The notes beneath the pieces were generated by a model. That model ran no database searches. It was not told the DNA's origin and saw only the letters and a list, made by a program, of their open reading frames with translations. A stretch of DNA of 64,000 bases from Gaiellasilicea sp963829845 (GTDB lineage Bacteria; Actinomycetota; Thermoleophilia; Gaiellales; Gaiellaceae): the NCBI GenBank assembly GCA_963829845.1, contig CAWHKD010000012.1, forward strand, positions 230,584 through 294,583. Reading direction: 5' to 3'. The translations under genes were made by a program, and so were the position numbers. Positions 8,619 through 16,879 of the stretch are shown piece after piece. How positions within the stretch are numbered: the stretch's first letter is position 1; each line of letters begins with the position of its first letter.

Positions 8619-8624
8619 AGTGTA
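8619..8624 (-). promoter_or_regulatory. -10 box of a leaderless promoter for the HAD phosphatase
   Basis: On the minus strand TACACT ends 6 nt before the GTG at 8612. Confidence 0.55.
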
Positions 8625-8678
8625 TGGGTGCCGCCGTTCCGCCTCAGCCGTCCTCTGCCGCCTGGGACATTGCGCGAC

Positions 8679-8711
8679 CCTCACGAAATCCTCACGGATT
8701 CCTTACCGGCT
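8679..8711. promoter_or_regulatory. three 11-bp direct repeats, possible OmpR/PhoB-family operator
   Basis: CCTCACGAAAT, CCTCACGGATT and CCTTACCGGCT follow one another with an exact 11-bp period. A 7-bp half-site with a 4-bp spacer is the usual geometry for tandem binding by winged-helix OmpR/PhoB-family regulators. The array lies about 68 bp upstream of the secreted protein gene at 8779, in the divergent gap with the HAD gene. Confidence 0.45.
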
Positions 8712-8778
8712 CTTGCGCTGGAGACCTCAGAGTTCGGGCGTCTTGCTCTGTGAGACCCCGAGAAGGGAGAGACACGGC

Positions 8779-9522
8779 ATGAAGCGGTTCGTACTGATCA
8801 CAGCAGCGCTCGGCGCCCTGGTTGCCACCGGTGCCGCTGTTGCGCATCTGAAGGCGGCAGACGTCACGTCCGCCAGCGCCACGCTCTCGGCCACGACGCC
8901 GTCGAACGTCCAGACGCGGACGTACACGTGCGACGGCCAGACCTTCGAGATCACCACCGGCCGCTGGTCGGGCACGGCGACGAGCACGACCGCCGACCTG
9001 AACGGCGCCGTGGTGCTTCACGTCAAGAGCGTCTACAACGCGACGAAGAAGCTCGGCTGGATCGACGGCCGGCTCACCATTGCCGCCGCCGACGGACGTA
9101 CGCACGCCGGCATCACCGGCGTCAACACCGACGGCAAGCTCGACGCCTGGGTGCGAGGGAGCGCGGGGCGCGGCGACGGCACGCTCTTCGGCAGCCTCTC
9201 CGGCGCGTTCTCGAAGACGAGCGGCCTCACCGACGGCGCTATCGGCACCGGCGCCGGCGCCAACGCCGCGGTGATTGCGAAGGGGATCCGATGCAAGCCC
9301 GAAAAGGCCTCGCGCCCGAGCGTGCACCTCGTCGTCCGCGGTCAGATCGAGACCGTCGGCGCGACGTCGATCACGGTGAAGCCGAAGGACGGCTCGGTCT
9401 CGCAGACCTGCACCGTCAAGGACGCCGATGACGTCGACCGCGTCAAGGCGGGCGACCAGGTCGAGATGACGTGCAGCCAGGTCGGCGGCACCTGGGTGCT
9501 GACCAAGGTGCGTAAGCGGTAG
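8779..9522 (+). CDS. secreted protein with C-terminal DUF5666-like barrel
   Basis: A 247-residue exported protein. Residues 1-21 (MKRFVLITAALGALVATGAA) are a signal peptide with an alanine-rich end. Residues ~45-170 form a strand-rich domain with two cysteines; residues ~180-247 (VVRGQIETVGATSITVKP, VDRVKAGDQVEMTCSQVGG) look like a DUF5666-type small barrel. Function unknown. The ATG has a clear AGAAGGGAGA ribosome-binding site. The gene stands alone, with a repeat array upstream and a strong terminator downstream. Confidence 0.75.
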   Translation: MKRFVLITAALGALVATGAAVAHLKAADVTSASATLSATTPSNVQTRTYTCDGQTFEITTGRWSGTATSTTADLNGAVVLHVKSVYNATKKLGWIDGRLTIAAADGRTHAGITGVNTDGKLDAWVRGSAGRGDGTLFGSLSGAFSKTSGLTDGAIGTGAGANAAVIAKGIRCKPEKASRPSVHLVVRGQIETVGATSITVKPKDGSVSQTCTVKDADDVDRVKAGDQVEMTCSQVGGTWVLTKVRKR

Positions 9523-9546
9523 CACGTCTCCCTGGCGAGGGACGGC

Positions 9547-9580
9547 AAGAGGGCGCCTGCGGGCGCCCTCTTTCGTTCTT
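9547..9580 (+). terminator. intrinsic terminator between convergent genes
   Basis: GAGGGCGCC (9549-9557), a TGCG loop and GGCGCCCTC (9562-9570) form a perfect 9-bp stem extended by AA/TT, followed by TTTCGTTCTT. It ends the secreted-protein transcript and may also serve mrp from the other side. Confidence 0.85.
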
Positions 9581-9602
9581 AGGAGACGGGGCGCCCTCTG
9601 TT

Positions 9603-10667
9603 CTAGGAGAGGAGCGTCAGCGGCTTGCGGATCGCGGCCTGCCGCGTGGCGGCCACGGTCTCCGCGAGCGCGACGATCGCCTGCGACGACTCAGCGTCGG
9701 GGTGGGACTCGACGACGGGAGTCCCGGCGTCGCCCGCCTCCCGCAGTGCGCGGTCGAGGGGGATCGTGCCGAGCAGGGGGACGTCGAGCTCGTCGGCGAG
9801 CCGGGCACCGCCTCCCTCACCGAATGCGTCGCCGCTCATGTTCTCGACCACGCCGAGCAGCTTCTGCCCAGTCTTCTGCGCCATCATCGCGGCGCGCGCA
9901 GCAACCTCCTGGGCGAGCGGCTGCGGCGTCGTGACGACGAGCACCTCTGCCCGCGGGAGGAGCTGGCCGAGCGAGATCGCCACGTCGCCGGTCCCCGGGG
10001 GCATGTCGATCACGACCGTGTCCAGCGCTCCCCAGTGGACGTCGGAGAGGAACTGTTCGAGCGCGCGGTGCAGCATCGGTCCGCGCCACATCACGGGCGC
10101 GTTCTCGTCGAGGAAGTTGCCGATCGAGATCAGCTTCAGGCTGCCGCGGACGGGCGGGACGATCATCTTGTCGACCACGATCGGCCGCTGGTGGACGCCG
10201 AGCATGTGCGGGATCGAATGGCCGTAGACGTCGGCGTCGATCACCCCTACCTGCTGTCCGAGGCCGTCCAGCGCCGCGGCGAGATTGACTGTCAGCGACG
10301 ACTTGCCGACGCCGCCCTTGCCGCTCGCGATGGCGATCACACGTGTCGCCGGGTCGAGCGAGATCGTCTTCTCCGGCCGGCCGCCACGAAGCTTGGTGGT
10401 CAGCGCCGCCTTCTCGTCCGGGCTCATCACGTCGAAGAGGAGCTCGACGCGCCGCACGCCCGGCAGGCCGCCGACGTGCTCCGCGACCTGATCCTGGAAG
10501 GAGCTGCGAAGGGGGCAACCGGCGACCGTGAGCGCGATCGTGACCGAGACGTCGGCGCCGTCGATCTCGACGGACCGGACCATGTCGAGCTCGGTCACGG
10601 GCTGGCGCAGCTCGGGATCGATCACGCGCTCGAGTGCGCGCAGGACCTCGTCGCGGTCCACGGTCAT
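9603..10667 (-). CDS. mrp: Mrp/NBP35-family P-loop ATPase (iron-sulfur carrier type)
   Basis: A 354-residue cytosolic protein. Residues 1-85 are a DUF59/MIP18-type domain (VIDPELRQPVTELDMV), and the rest is the Mrp ATPase with the deviant Walker A GKGGVGKSSLTVNLA (~115-130) and DMPPGTGDVAISLGQ. Family members assemble or carry Fe-S clusters. Oddly, the region after ENMSGDAFGEGGG lacks the CxxC cluster ligands of E. coli-type Mrp; as far as I recall, this holds for many actinobacterial members. The ATG lies 6 nt from a leaderless -10 box. Confidence 0.9.
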   Translation of the reverse strand: MTVDRDEVLRALERVIDPELRQPVTELDMVRSVEIDGADVSVTIALTVAGCPLRSSFQDQVAEHVGGLPGVRRVELLFDVMSPDEKAALTTKLRGGRPEKTISLDPATRVIAIASGKGGVGKSSLTVNLAAALDGLGQQVGVIDADVYGHSIPHMLGVHQRPIVVDKMIVPPVRGSLKLISIGNFLDENAPVMWRGPMLHRALEQFLSDVHWGALDTVVIDMPPGTGDVAISLGQLLPRAEVLVVTTPQPLAQEVAARAAMMAQKTGQKLLGVVENMSGDAFGEGGGARLADELDVPLLGTIPLDRALREAGDAGTPVVESHPDAESSQAIVALAETVAATRQAAIRKPLTLLS

Positions 10668-10673
10668 GTTCGG

Positions 10674-10679
10674 AGCGTA
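10674..10679 (-). promoter_or_regulatory. -10 box of a leaderless promoter for mrp
   Basis: On the minus strand TACGCT ends 6 nt before the ATG at 10667. It lies downstream of the stop of the preceding barrel-protein gene, so mrp can be transcribed alone. Confidence 0.55.
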
Positions 10680-10692
10680 GCGGCGGACCTCC

Positions 10693-11158
10693 TTATCCGA
10701 CGAGCCGGAAGACGACGGCGTTGCGGACGGGATTGCGGCCCGTGCGGGTGACGGTCAGCGTCCCGCGCGCGTTGTCGTAGAGCCCCGTGCCGCCGAGCAC
10801 CGCCAGGTCGTAGAACTGCCGGTAGAGCAGCGAGCCGCCGACGACGAGCTTCCCCTTCGGGAGGATGTACGTGCCGCGGCAGCTGCGCGAGCGGCCGCTG
10901 TCGACGAACGTGCAGAGCAGCTCGGAGCGGCCGATCGTGTTGCCGCGTCCCTCGCTCGAGCAGCCGGCTGCGGATGATCTCCTGGTCACCGGGCGAGATG
11001 CCGCGGGGACCTATGTCGATGCGTGTCACGGCGAGCTCGCGATCGTTGATCGGGATCGTCGCCTTGCCCGTTCCCGCCTCCGATCGGGTCTGCCACGGGC
11101 CGACGGCGACGATGCCGACGAGTACGCCCGTCAGCAGCCAGCCGACCTTTCTGTTCAT
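10693..11158 (-). CDS. exported allene-oxide-cyclase/dirigent-like barrel protein (frame-disrupted)
   Basis: Reading across one frame change gives a ~154-residue exported protein: signal peptide MNRKVGWLLTGVLVGIVAVG, a short linker, then the eight-strand barrel pattern CTFVDSGRSRSCRGTYILP, YDLAVLGGTGLYDNARGTL and VVFRLVG at the C-terminus, which fits the allene oxide cyclase barrel-like (dirigent-like) fold. Removing one base from the CCC run at 10949-10951 (GGG on the coding strand) restores a single frame. The ATG overlaps the end of the histidine kinase gene, so it would be the last gene of that operon. Function unknown. Confidence 0.6.
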
Positions 11159-12674
11159 GCCCCCTCCTTGTCGTTCGTACTGGACTCTCCGTTCGGCCCC
11201 GGCAGCTCGAGCCAGAAGGTCGAGCCTTCGCCGGGGTCGCTGTCAAAACCGATCGTGCCGCCGTGAGCCTCGACGATCTCGCGCGAGACCGCGAGTCCGA
11301 GGCCGGTGCCGGTGATGCCCGTGGCGCCTGCGTCGCCGCGGAAGAACTTCGTGAAGATGCGGCTCTGCTGCTCCTCGGGGATCCCGAGCCCCTCGTCGCG
11401 CACGGCGACCCGGACGCCGTCGCCGCTGCGGGCCGCGACCAGCTGGACGGTGCCGCCGTCGGGCGAGTACTTGATCGCGTTCGAGAGCAGGTTACCGACG
11501 ACCTGCGCGAGCCGGCCCGGATCGCCGCGCACGGTCAGCGGCCGCTCCGCGAGCTCGACCTCGAGCCGGTGCTTCGGGCTCTGCGCCGCGTAGAGCTGCG
11601 CCTGCTCGTCGAGGAGGCTCGCGAGATCGACCTTCTCCTTCGCCAGGTCGACGCCCTCGTGCTCGATCCGCTGCACGTCGAGGAAGTCCTCGAGCAGCGC
11701 GGCGAGCCGGCGGGCCTGCGCGTCGACGATGCCGAGGTAGTGGCGCCGCGTCGGCCGGGTCGAACTCGCGCTTCGAGCAGCAGCGCCGTGAAGCCGAGCA
11801 CGCTCGCGAGCGGCGTCCGCAGCTCGTGCGAGACGATGCTGACGAGCTCGGTCTTGCCTCGCTCGCTCTCGCGCAGCTCCTCGTTCTGCTGCTCGAGCTC
11901 CGCGTGGCTCTCCTCGAGCCGCTCCGCCATCTCGTTGAACGCGCGCGTCAGCTCGCCGACCTCGCCGGGGCCTTCCTCGGGCAGCCGGAGCGAGAGCTCG
12001 CCGCCCGCGATCCGGCCGGCGCCGCCGGCGACGGCGCGCACCGGGCGACCGATCGAGCGCGCGAGCACGATCCCGAAGAGGACGATCAGCGCCATCGAGG
12101 CGCCGACCGCGATCGCGCCGACGAGCACGGCGACGTCGGTGCGTTCGTCCGCGTCGCGGGCCGCCTGGCGGCGAGCTCGTTCTCGGCCGCGCCGGAAGAC
12201 GCTGAAGAGCCGCCGGATCTCGTCGGTCTGCAGCTTGCCGTTCTGTGCGATGAGTGGCGTCGTCGAGGCCGAGCTCCGGTCGTCACTGCAGGATCTGGAC
12301 CAGCGGCGGGACGAAGGCGAACGCGTACTCCCGGATCTGCGTCTCGATCCCCTGCGCCCGTCGCTCTGCATCGGGTCGTCGTCGCACGAGGCCCGCGACT
12401 CGCGAGCTGCGCCGGCAGCCTGTCCGCTCGCGCTCGCGGTACGTCTCGAGCGAGTTCGCGTCCTCCCGGTGATGGCGAAGCTGAGGAAGCTCGACTCGAC
12501 GTCCGACACGAGCTTCTCCAGCTGCAGCGACGCGGCCGTGACGTCCTTCGAGCGCGCCTCGCGGTCGGTTGCCTCGCGCTGCGCGGAGACGGCGAGGATG
12601 AGCGCGGTGAACGCCGCCCCGACGAGCAGCGCCAGTGCCGCGCTCGCGAGCCACATCCGCCGGGCGAGGGTCAT
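11155..12674 (-). pseudogene. sensor histidine kinase, broken by several frame changes
   Basis: Pieces in three frames together make one membrane histidine kinase of about 500 residues: TM1 (MWLASAALALLVGAAFTALI), a sensor region, TM2 (VAVLVGAIAVGASMALIVLF), HAMP (RSIGRPVRAVAGG), a coiled coil, the H-box SIVSHELRTPLASVLG, then N-box (NLLSNAIKYSPDGG), G1 (DEGLGIPEEQQ) and G2 (GTGLGLAVSREIVEAHGG). Frame changes are needed near 12480, in 12150-12300, and twice in 11735-11765. Because every box is intact, I think these are sequence errors, but as written the gene is not translatable. The start overlaps the response regulator stop (ATGA). Confidence 0.75.
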
Positions 12675-13064
12675 GCGAGCAGCTCCTCGACGGCGGAGCT
12701 CAGCTCGTCGGGGTCGAACGGCTTCGAGACGAAGCGGTCGGCGCCGGCGACCTGCGCGTCGAGCTCGGCGTGGCTCCATGCGGTGATCACGACGACGGGG
12801 ATCGAGCTCAGGCCACTGTCGGTGCGAAGCTCCTCGAGCACTTCGATCCCGCTCAGGCCGGGCAGCATGACGTCGAGAACGACGAGGTCGGGTCGATCCT
12901 CGCGCGCGAGCGCGAGAGCCTCGGCGCCGTCGGCGGCCTCGACGAAGCGGTAACGCGGGTCCGAGCACGGCGCGGACGAGCTCACGCAGGCTCGGGTCGT
13001 CGTCGCAGACGAGAATCGTCGCGGCGCCGTGATCGGGTGCAGGATGTTGTGCTGGTTCGTCCAC
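12671..13064 (-). CDS. response regulator receiver protein (frame-disrupted)
   Basis: Single-domain CheY-like receiver, cognate to the kinase downstream. The N-terminal part in one frame holds ATILVCDDDPSLRELV with the acidic pair; after a frame change the rest reads YRFVEAADGAEALA, DLVVLDVMLPGLSGIE (phospho-acceptor aspartate), VVVITAW and GADRFVSKPFDPDEL (conserved lysine). Deleting one base from the GGG at 12957-12959 joins them. No DNA-binding domain follows. The GTG at 13064 is the likely start, since a -10 box lies between it and the further upstream ATG at 13109. Confidence 0.7.
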
Positions 13065-13098
13065 CGTGAATGGAGGTGCGGTGGCGCCGTTCCGTGCA

Positions 13099-13104
13099 AG
13101 TCTA
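13099..13104 (-). promoter_or_regulatory. possible -10 box for the response regulator-kinase operon
   Basis: TAGACT on the minus strand, about 35 nt upstream of the GTG at 13064. If used, the operon would have a short leader, and the ATG at 13109 could not be the start. Confidence 0.35.
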
Positions 13105-13109
13105 GTCAT

Positions 13110-13359
13110 CGGTCTCCGACTGGAGAAGCCCGCGCAGCCGGTGTGCGCAGCGTTGTTGAAGTAGGCGAAGCTCCTGTCATGGGCCACGGGCGGATGCGCG
13201 CAGCCCACTCCCTGAGTTCGGTCTCGGAGGAGTTGCCCCTGCGGGTCGTGGAGCGCGCGGATTTCCGCGGTCGGCGATCACGAGCGCGACATTGTGCCCG
13301 CAAAGCGGCCGGTCGGGATAGACGCGGCCGCGCCAACTGTAGGACTTCAGCCGAGCAGC
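13110..13359. other. intergenic stretch without recognisable content
   Basis: About 250 bp between the response regulator and the end of the IMPase gene. No convincing coding frame on either strand, no RNA gene and no clear terminator seen. Confidence 0.5.
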
Positions 13360-14160
13360 CTACGCGGTGAGTGCGTCTTCGAGCACCAGGCACAACTCGG
13401 GCGTTCCCGCTGCGACGACACGCGAACGTCCGACGAGGTCGAGAGGCGCGGCGGCGAAGGGCGGATCCTCGAAGAGGTCGATTGCGAGCCCGCACTCCCG
13501 AACCAGCAGCTGCCCGGCGGCGATGTCGACCGAACGGGCGGGCTTGAGCGAGCAGACGGCGTCGACCCGTCCAGCGGCGAGGTGGCAGAGCGAGAGCGCG
13601 AGCGAGCCCATGATCCGGAGGCGGTGCGCGCTCCCGACCAGCTGTGCCGCCTTGTCCGCGACCTGGGCCGTCGTCGTTGCCTCGAACGAGAGGATCTCGA
13701 TCTCGGCCTTCGGCTTCACCGCACCGAGCCGGTCGCCGTTGAGGCGCGCGCCCTTGCCGCGCTCCGCCGTCCACTCCTCGCCGGAGCCAAAATCGTAGAC
13801 GTAGCCGAAGAGGACGTCGGCCATGGTGCCGCCGTCGGCGACTGCGAGCGAGAGCGAGAAGAAGGGGATGTCTCGCTTCGCGTTCAGCGAGCCGTCGATC
13901 GGGTCGCAGACGACGCGCCAGGGAGCGCCGGATCCGAAGACGCGCTCGCCGAGCTCCTCCGAGACGAGCGTGAAGTGCTCGTCGAGCTGCTCGAGCCGGT
14001 GCACGACCGCGGTCTCCGCCGCCGCGTCGATCGCCGTCGTCTCGTCGCCGCCTTCACCGAGCTGGAGCACCGGCTCGCGCTCGGCGCGGGTCGGCAGCTC
14101 CGCCAGCACCGCCTTGATGTCGCCGACCGCGTCGCGGCAGACGTCCAACCAGGGCTTCAC
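13360..14160 (-). CDS. inositol monophosphatase family protein
   Basis: Mg-dependent, Li-sensitive-type phosphatase fold, 266 residues. The metal-binding motifs are VSEELGERV (~67-75) and VCDPIDGSLNAKRDIPFFS (~85-102); the second family motif, usually WD-x-A, is here SVDIAAGQLLVRECG (~212-226), with the aspartate kept. Substrate could be inositol phosphate, fructose-1,6-bisphosphate or PAP. The start overlaps the stop of the DUF1015 gene (ATG/TGA), so the two form an operon. Confidence 0.85.
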   Translation of the reverse strand: MKPWLDVCRDAVGDIKAVLAELPTRAEREPVLQLGEGGDETTAIDAAAETAVVHRLEQLDEHFTLVSEELGERVFGSGAPWRVVCDPIDGSLNAKRDIPFFSLSLAVADGGTMADVLFGYVYDFGSGEEWTAERGKGARLNGDRLGAVKPKAEIEILSFEATTTAQVADKAAQLVGSAHRLRIMGSLALSLCHLAAGRVDAVCSLKPARSVDIAAGQLLVRECGLAIDLFEDPPFAAAPLDLVGRSRVVAAGTPELCLVLEDALTA

Positions 14161-15182
14161 AGGGGATGGAGAAGCAGGCCGGAGATGAGCTTCGGGAAGA
14201 AGTACGTCGTCTTCTGCGGCAGCACGTCGCCGCGCCGCGCATGGGCGAAGACGTCCTCGATCCGGGTTGGGCGGAGCAGGTAGGCGACTGCCGCCTCGCC
14301 GTCGCGGACGCGCCGCTCCGCCTCCGCCGCGTCGGCCGTGTACGAGATCCCCTCGTGGCCGAGCGTGTCGACGAGCTGGACGTCGAGCATCCCCTCTGGG
14401 CCGTGGACGACCCGCGACCCTTCACGGGTGAGCTCGGTCACCTCGGCGCCGCCGCCCCCGTTGCCCTCGAGGTGCCTGGGCGACGAGAACACGCGGTGCG
14501 TGGGGAAGATCTCCAAACCCGGATCGTCGGTGGACACGAGCACGACGAGCACCTGTGCGCTCGCCGGCGTGCCCTCCTCCTCTGCGAACGCAAGTGCGGT
14601 CTCGTAGCGGTGATGGCCGTCCGCGATCAGCAGTTGCTTGTCGTCGAACGCGCGCACGAGCGTCGGGTCGTCGAGCCGCCAGAGTCTTGCACCCTCGACT
14701 TCGAGGTCGGGGTCGCCGCTCGGGCACGCGGCCGGCGCCGGCCCGTCGTAGAGGAGGAAGATCGGCTCCAGCTGCGTGCGCGTTGCGCGGAGCAGGCGGA
14801 GGCGGCCCTCCTTGGGGCCGGCATGCGTCCGCTCGTGCGGCAACACGGTCCCCGTCTCGTACGGCTCAGCCTTCAGCGACGCGACGATCCCAAAGCGGGT
14901 GCGCGCGATCCCGTCCGGGCCGACGTAGTCCTGCTCGAGCGCCCAGACCGCCGGCGGTTCCTCGACGAGGACGCCTCCCGCGCGCCACTCGTCGAGCAAG
15001 CGGGACGCCTCCTCCTCCGAGTCGGGCAGCGTCAGGCGGACGACGTTGTGAGGGCTGCGTGCACGCAACTCGTCGCGCTGCTCCTCGGTGATGACGTCGT
15101 ATGGCGGTGCGACGAGCGTCTCGAGCGGGCCGGCCGCCGACTCGTCGTAGCGGAGCGCGCGAAAGGGCTTGACGACGGCCAT
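14157..15182 (-). CDS. DUF1015 family protein
   Basis: A 341-residue cytosolic protein of the DUF1015 family. Family blocks include VKPFRALRYDES at the N-terminus, VAPPYDVITEEQRDELRARS, the GTVLPHERTHAGPKEGRL region and LLIADGHHRYETALAFAEE. The GHHR motif and conserved acidic residues suggest an enzyme, but the reaction is not established. The ATG at 15182 is chosen because upstream sequence is shadow of the divergent gene and a leaderless -10 box lies 7 nt away. First gene of a two-gene operon with the IMPase. Confidence 0.85.
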   Translation of the reverse strand: MAVVKPFRALRYDESAAGPLETLVAPPYDVITEEQRDELRARSPHNVVRLTLPDSEEEASRLLDEWRAGGVLVEEPPAVWALEQDYVGPDGIARTRFGIVASLKAEPYETGTVLPHERTHAGPKEGRLRLLRATRTQLEPIFLLYDGPAPAACPSGDPDLEVEGARLWRLDDPTLVRAFDDKQLLIADGHHRYETALAFAEEEGTPASAQVLVVLVSTDDPGLEIFPTHRVFSSPRHLEGNGGGGAEVTELTREGSRVVHGPEGMLDVQLVDTLGHEGISYTADAAEAERRVRDGEAAVAYLLRPTRIEDVFAHARRGDVLPQKTTYFFPKLISGLLLHPL

Positions 15183-15189
15183 TGCGGGC

Positions 15190-15195
15190 AACGTA
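15190..15195 (-). promoter_or_regulatory. -10 box of a leaderless promoter for the DUF1015-IMPase operon
   Basis: On the minus strand TACGTT ends 7 nt before the ATG at 15182. The divergent gene has its own box at 15213. Confidence 0.5.
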
Positions 15196-15212
15196 CCAAC
15201 CAGGCCGCGCCC

Positions 15213-15218
15213 TAGACT
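15213..15218 (+). promoter_or_regulatory. -10 box of a leaderless promoter for the OB-HD protein
   Basis: TAGACT ends 6 nt before the ATG at 15225. Confidence 0.55.
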
Positions 15219-15224
15219 CACCGC

Positions 15225-16049
15225 ATGAGCACGATCGCCGAGCTCGCCGCCGACCGTACCGTCGAGGGCGTCTACGCAGTCGCGCGGAAGCAGCGCCGCA
15301 CGACGCGGAAAGGTGCGCCGTATCTCGCGCTCGAGCTCGTCGACCCGACCGGCCGGATCGAGGGCCGGATCTGGAACGACGTCGAGTTGCTCGACGGGCG
15401 CTTCGCCGAGGGCGACGCCGTCCGCGTGCTCGGCCGGGTCGAGCGTTTCGACGACAGGCTTCAGCTCGAGATCCGCTCGGTCGAGGCGGCCGACACCGAT
15501 CCCGCCGGCCTCGCGCCGAAGCTGCGTCGGGATGCCGACGAGCTGGACGGGTTCCTCGAATTCCTGGCCGGGGAGCTTGTCCATCCTGGGCTGGCGACGG
15601 TCGTCGGCGCGTTCACGGCCGATGCGGCGCTGCGGCAGGCGCTTCGCGAGCTGCCGGCCGCGGATACCCACCACTCGTATGCGGGAGGCCTGCTCCAGCA
15701 CACGGTCGGTGTGGCGACGCTCGTGCGCGAGACGTCACAGCTGCACCAGCGGCTCCGCGCCGACCTCGTCCTCGCGGCCGCGCTTCTGCACGACGTGGGG
15801 CGGGTGCGCGAGCTCGGGCGCGCTCCTGCGTTCCGGCCCACCGAGGAGGGCCGGCTGCTCGGCCATGTCCACCTCGGCCTGAGGATGATCGAGGAGCGTG
15901 CCGACGGGCTCGATGCCGCGGTTCGCGCTGAGCTGCTGCACGCCGTCGCGGCGCATCACGACCGCAACGCCGCGCGCACGGCAGAGGCTGCCGTTCTCTA
16001 CCACGCGAATCAGCTGGACGCAGTCGCCGCCACCAAACCCGTCGAGTGA
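15225..16049 (+). CDS. OB-fold plus HD-domain phosphohydrolase (YhaM-like)
   Basis: A 274-residue protein in two parts. Residues ~10-85 are an OB-fold nucleic-acid-binding domain (LALELVDPTGRIEGRIWND, RVLGRVERFDDRLQLEI); residues ~145-265 are an HD domain with HHSYAGGLLQHTVGV, LLHDVGR (the HD pair) and LLHAVAAHHD. This layout is that of YhaM-type 3'-5' exoribonucleases, so a metal-dependent role in RNA or ssDNA turnover is likely. It starts an operon whose next genes overlap it: the stop overlaps the transporter GTG. Confidence 0.85.
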   Translation: MSTIAELAADRTVEGVYAVARKQRRTTRKGAPYLALELVDPTGRIEGRIWNDVELLDGRFAEGDAVRVLGRVERFDDRLQLEIRSVEAADTDPAGLAPKLRRDADELDGFLEFLAGELVHPGLATVVGAFTADAALRQALRELPAADTHHSYAGGLLQHTVGVATLVRETSQLHQRLRADLVLAAALLHDVGRVRELGRAPAFRPTEEGRLLGHVHLGLRMIEERADGLDAAVRAELLHAVAAHHDRNAARTAEAAVLYHANQLDAVAATKPVE

Positions 16050-16879
16050 CCGCGATCGCACTGGCGCTCGGCGCGAGCCTCGCGTGGGGGCTCGGCGACT
16101 TTCTCGGCGGCCTCAAGGCCCGAGTGCTGCACGTCCTCACGGTGCTCGCGATCTCGCAGACGGCCGGTTTCGTCGCCGTGTTGCTCTGGCTGTCCGTGTC
16201 GGGCGAGTCGGCTCCAAGTGGACGGGCGGCGCTGTCGGCTGTGGCCGCAGGCATCTGCGGCTGTTTCGGGCTCGGCGCGCTCTATCGTGGCATGGCGGTC
16301 GGCGCGATGGCCATCGTCGCGCCCGTTTCGGCAGTCTCGGCCGTGATTCCCTTCACCGTCGGCGTCGTCTCCGGGGAGCGGCCGGGTGCGCTCCAGCTGG
16401 TCGGGATTCTGCTTGCGCTCGCGGGCATCGCGCTCGCGTCGCGGGAACCGGCCGAGCGGGGCGGCGGGCGTGCCGCCGGGGTCGGGCTCGCGCTCGTGGC
16501 CGCGCTCGGCTTCGGGCTCTACTTCGTCTTCCTCGACCACGCTGCCGACGAGAGCGTGCCGTGGGCGGTGACGACGGCGCGCGGGGCGTCGTCGCTGATC
16601 GCCGTCGCCGTCGCGCTCGGCGTCGGCGCGTCGCTGCGTCCCGGCCGGGTCCATCTGCCGGCGCTCGTCGCCGTCGGCCTCTGCGACATCGGCGCGAACG
16701 TCCTCTTCGGGCTTGCCTCGACGAGAGGTCTCCTCAGCATCGTGTCGGTGCTCGCGGCGCTCTACCCGATCGTGACGGTCGGCCTCGCGGCGCTCCTGCT
16801 CCATGAGCGGATCGCGCCGGCGCAGCGGGTCGGCGTCGCCGGCGCACTCGCCGGCGCTGCGATGATCACGGCCGGATGA
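16046..16879 (+). CDS. EamA/DMT-family transporter
   Basis: Inner-membrane transporter of the drug/metabolite superfamily, 277 residues with about ten membrane helices arranged as two EamA repeats (ASLAWGLGDFLGG opening the first; GLALVAALGFGLYFVFLD the second). The GTG start overlaps the upstream stop (GTGA). The stop overlaps the esterase ATG (ATGA). Substrate unknown; members export amino acids, nucleosides or small metabolites. Confidence 0.85.
   Translation: MTAIALALGASLAWGLGDFLGGLKARVLHVLTVLAISQTAGFVAVLLWLSVSGESAPSGRAALSAVAAGICGCFGLGALYRGMAVGAMAIVAPVSAVSAVIPFTVGVVSGERPGALQLVGILLALAGIALASREPAERGGGRAAGVGLALVAALGFGLYFVFLDHAADESVPWAVTTARGASSLIAVAVALGVGASLRPGRVHLPALVAVGLCDIGANVLFGLASTRGLLSIVSVLAALYPIVTVGLAALLLHERIAPAQRVGVAGALAGAAMITAG

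Noticed and set aside
11263..12786. A 507-codon plus-strand frame opposite the kinase and response regulator.
   Set aside because: The composition is serine/arginine-rich with no motif, while the minus strand shows unmistakable histidine kinase boxes.
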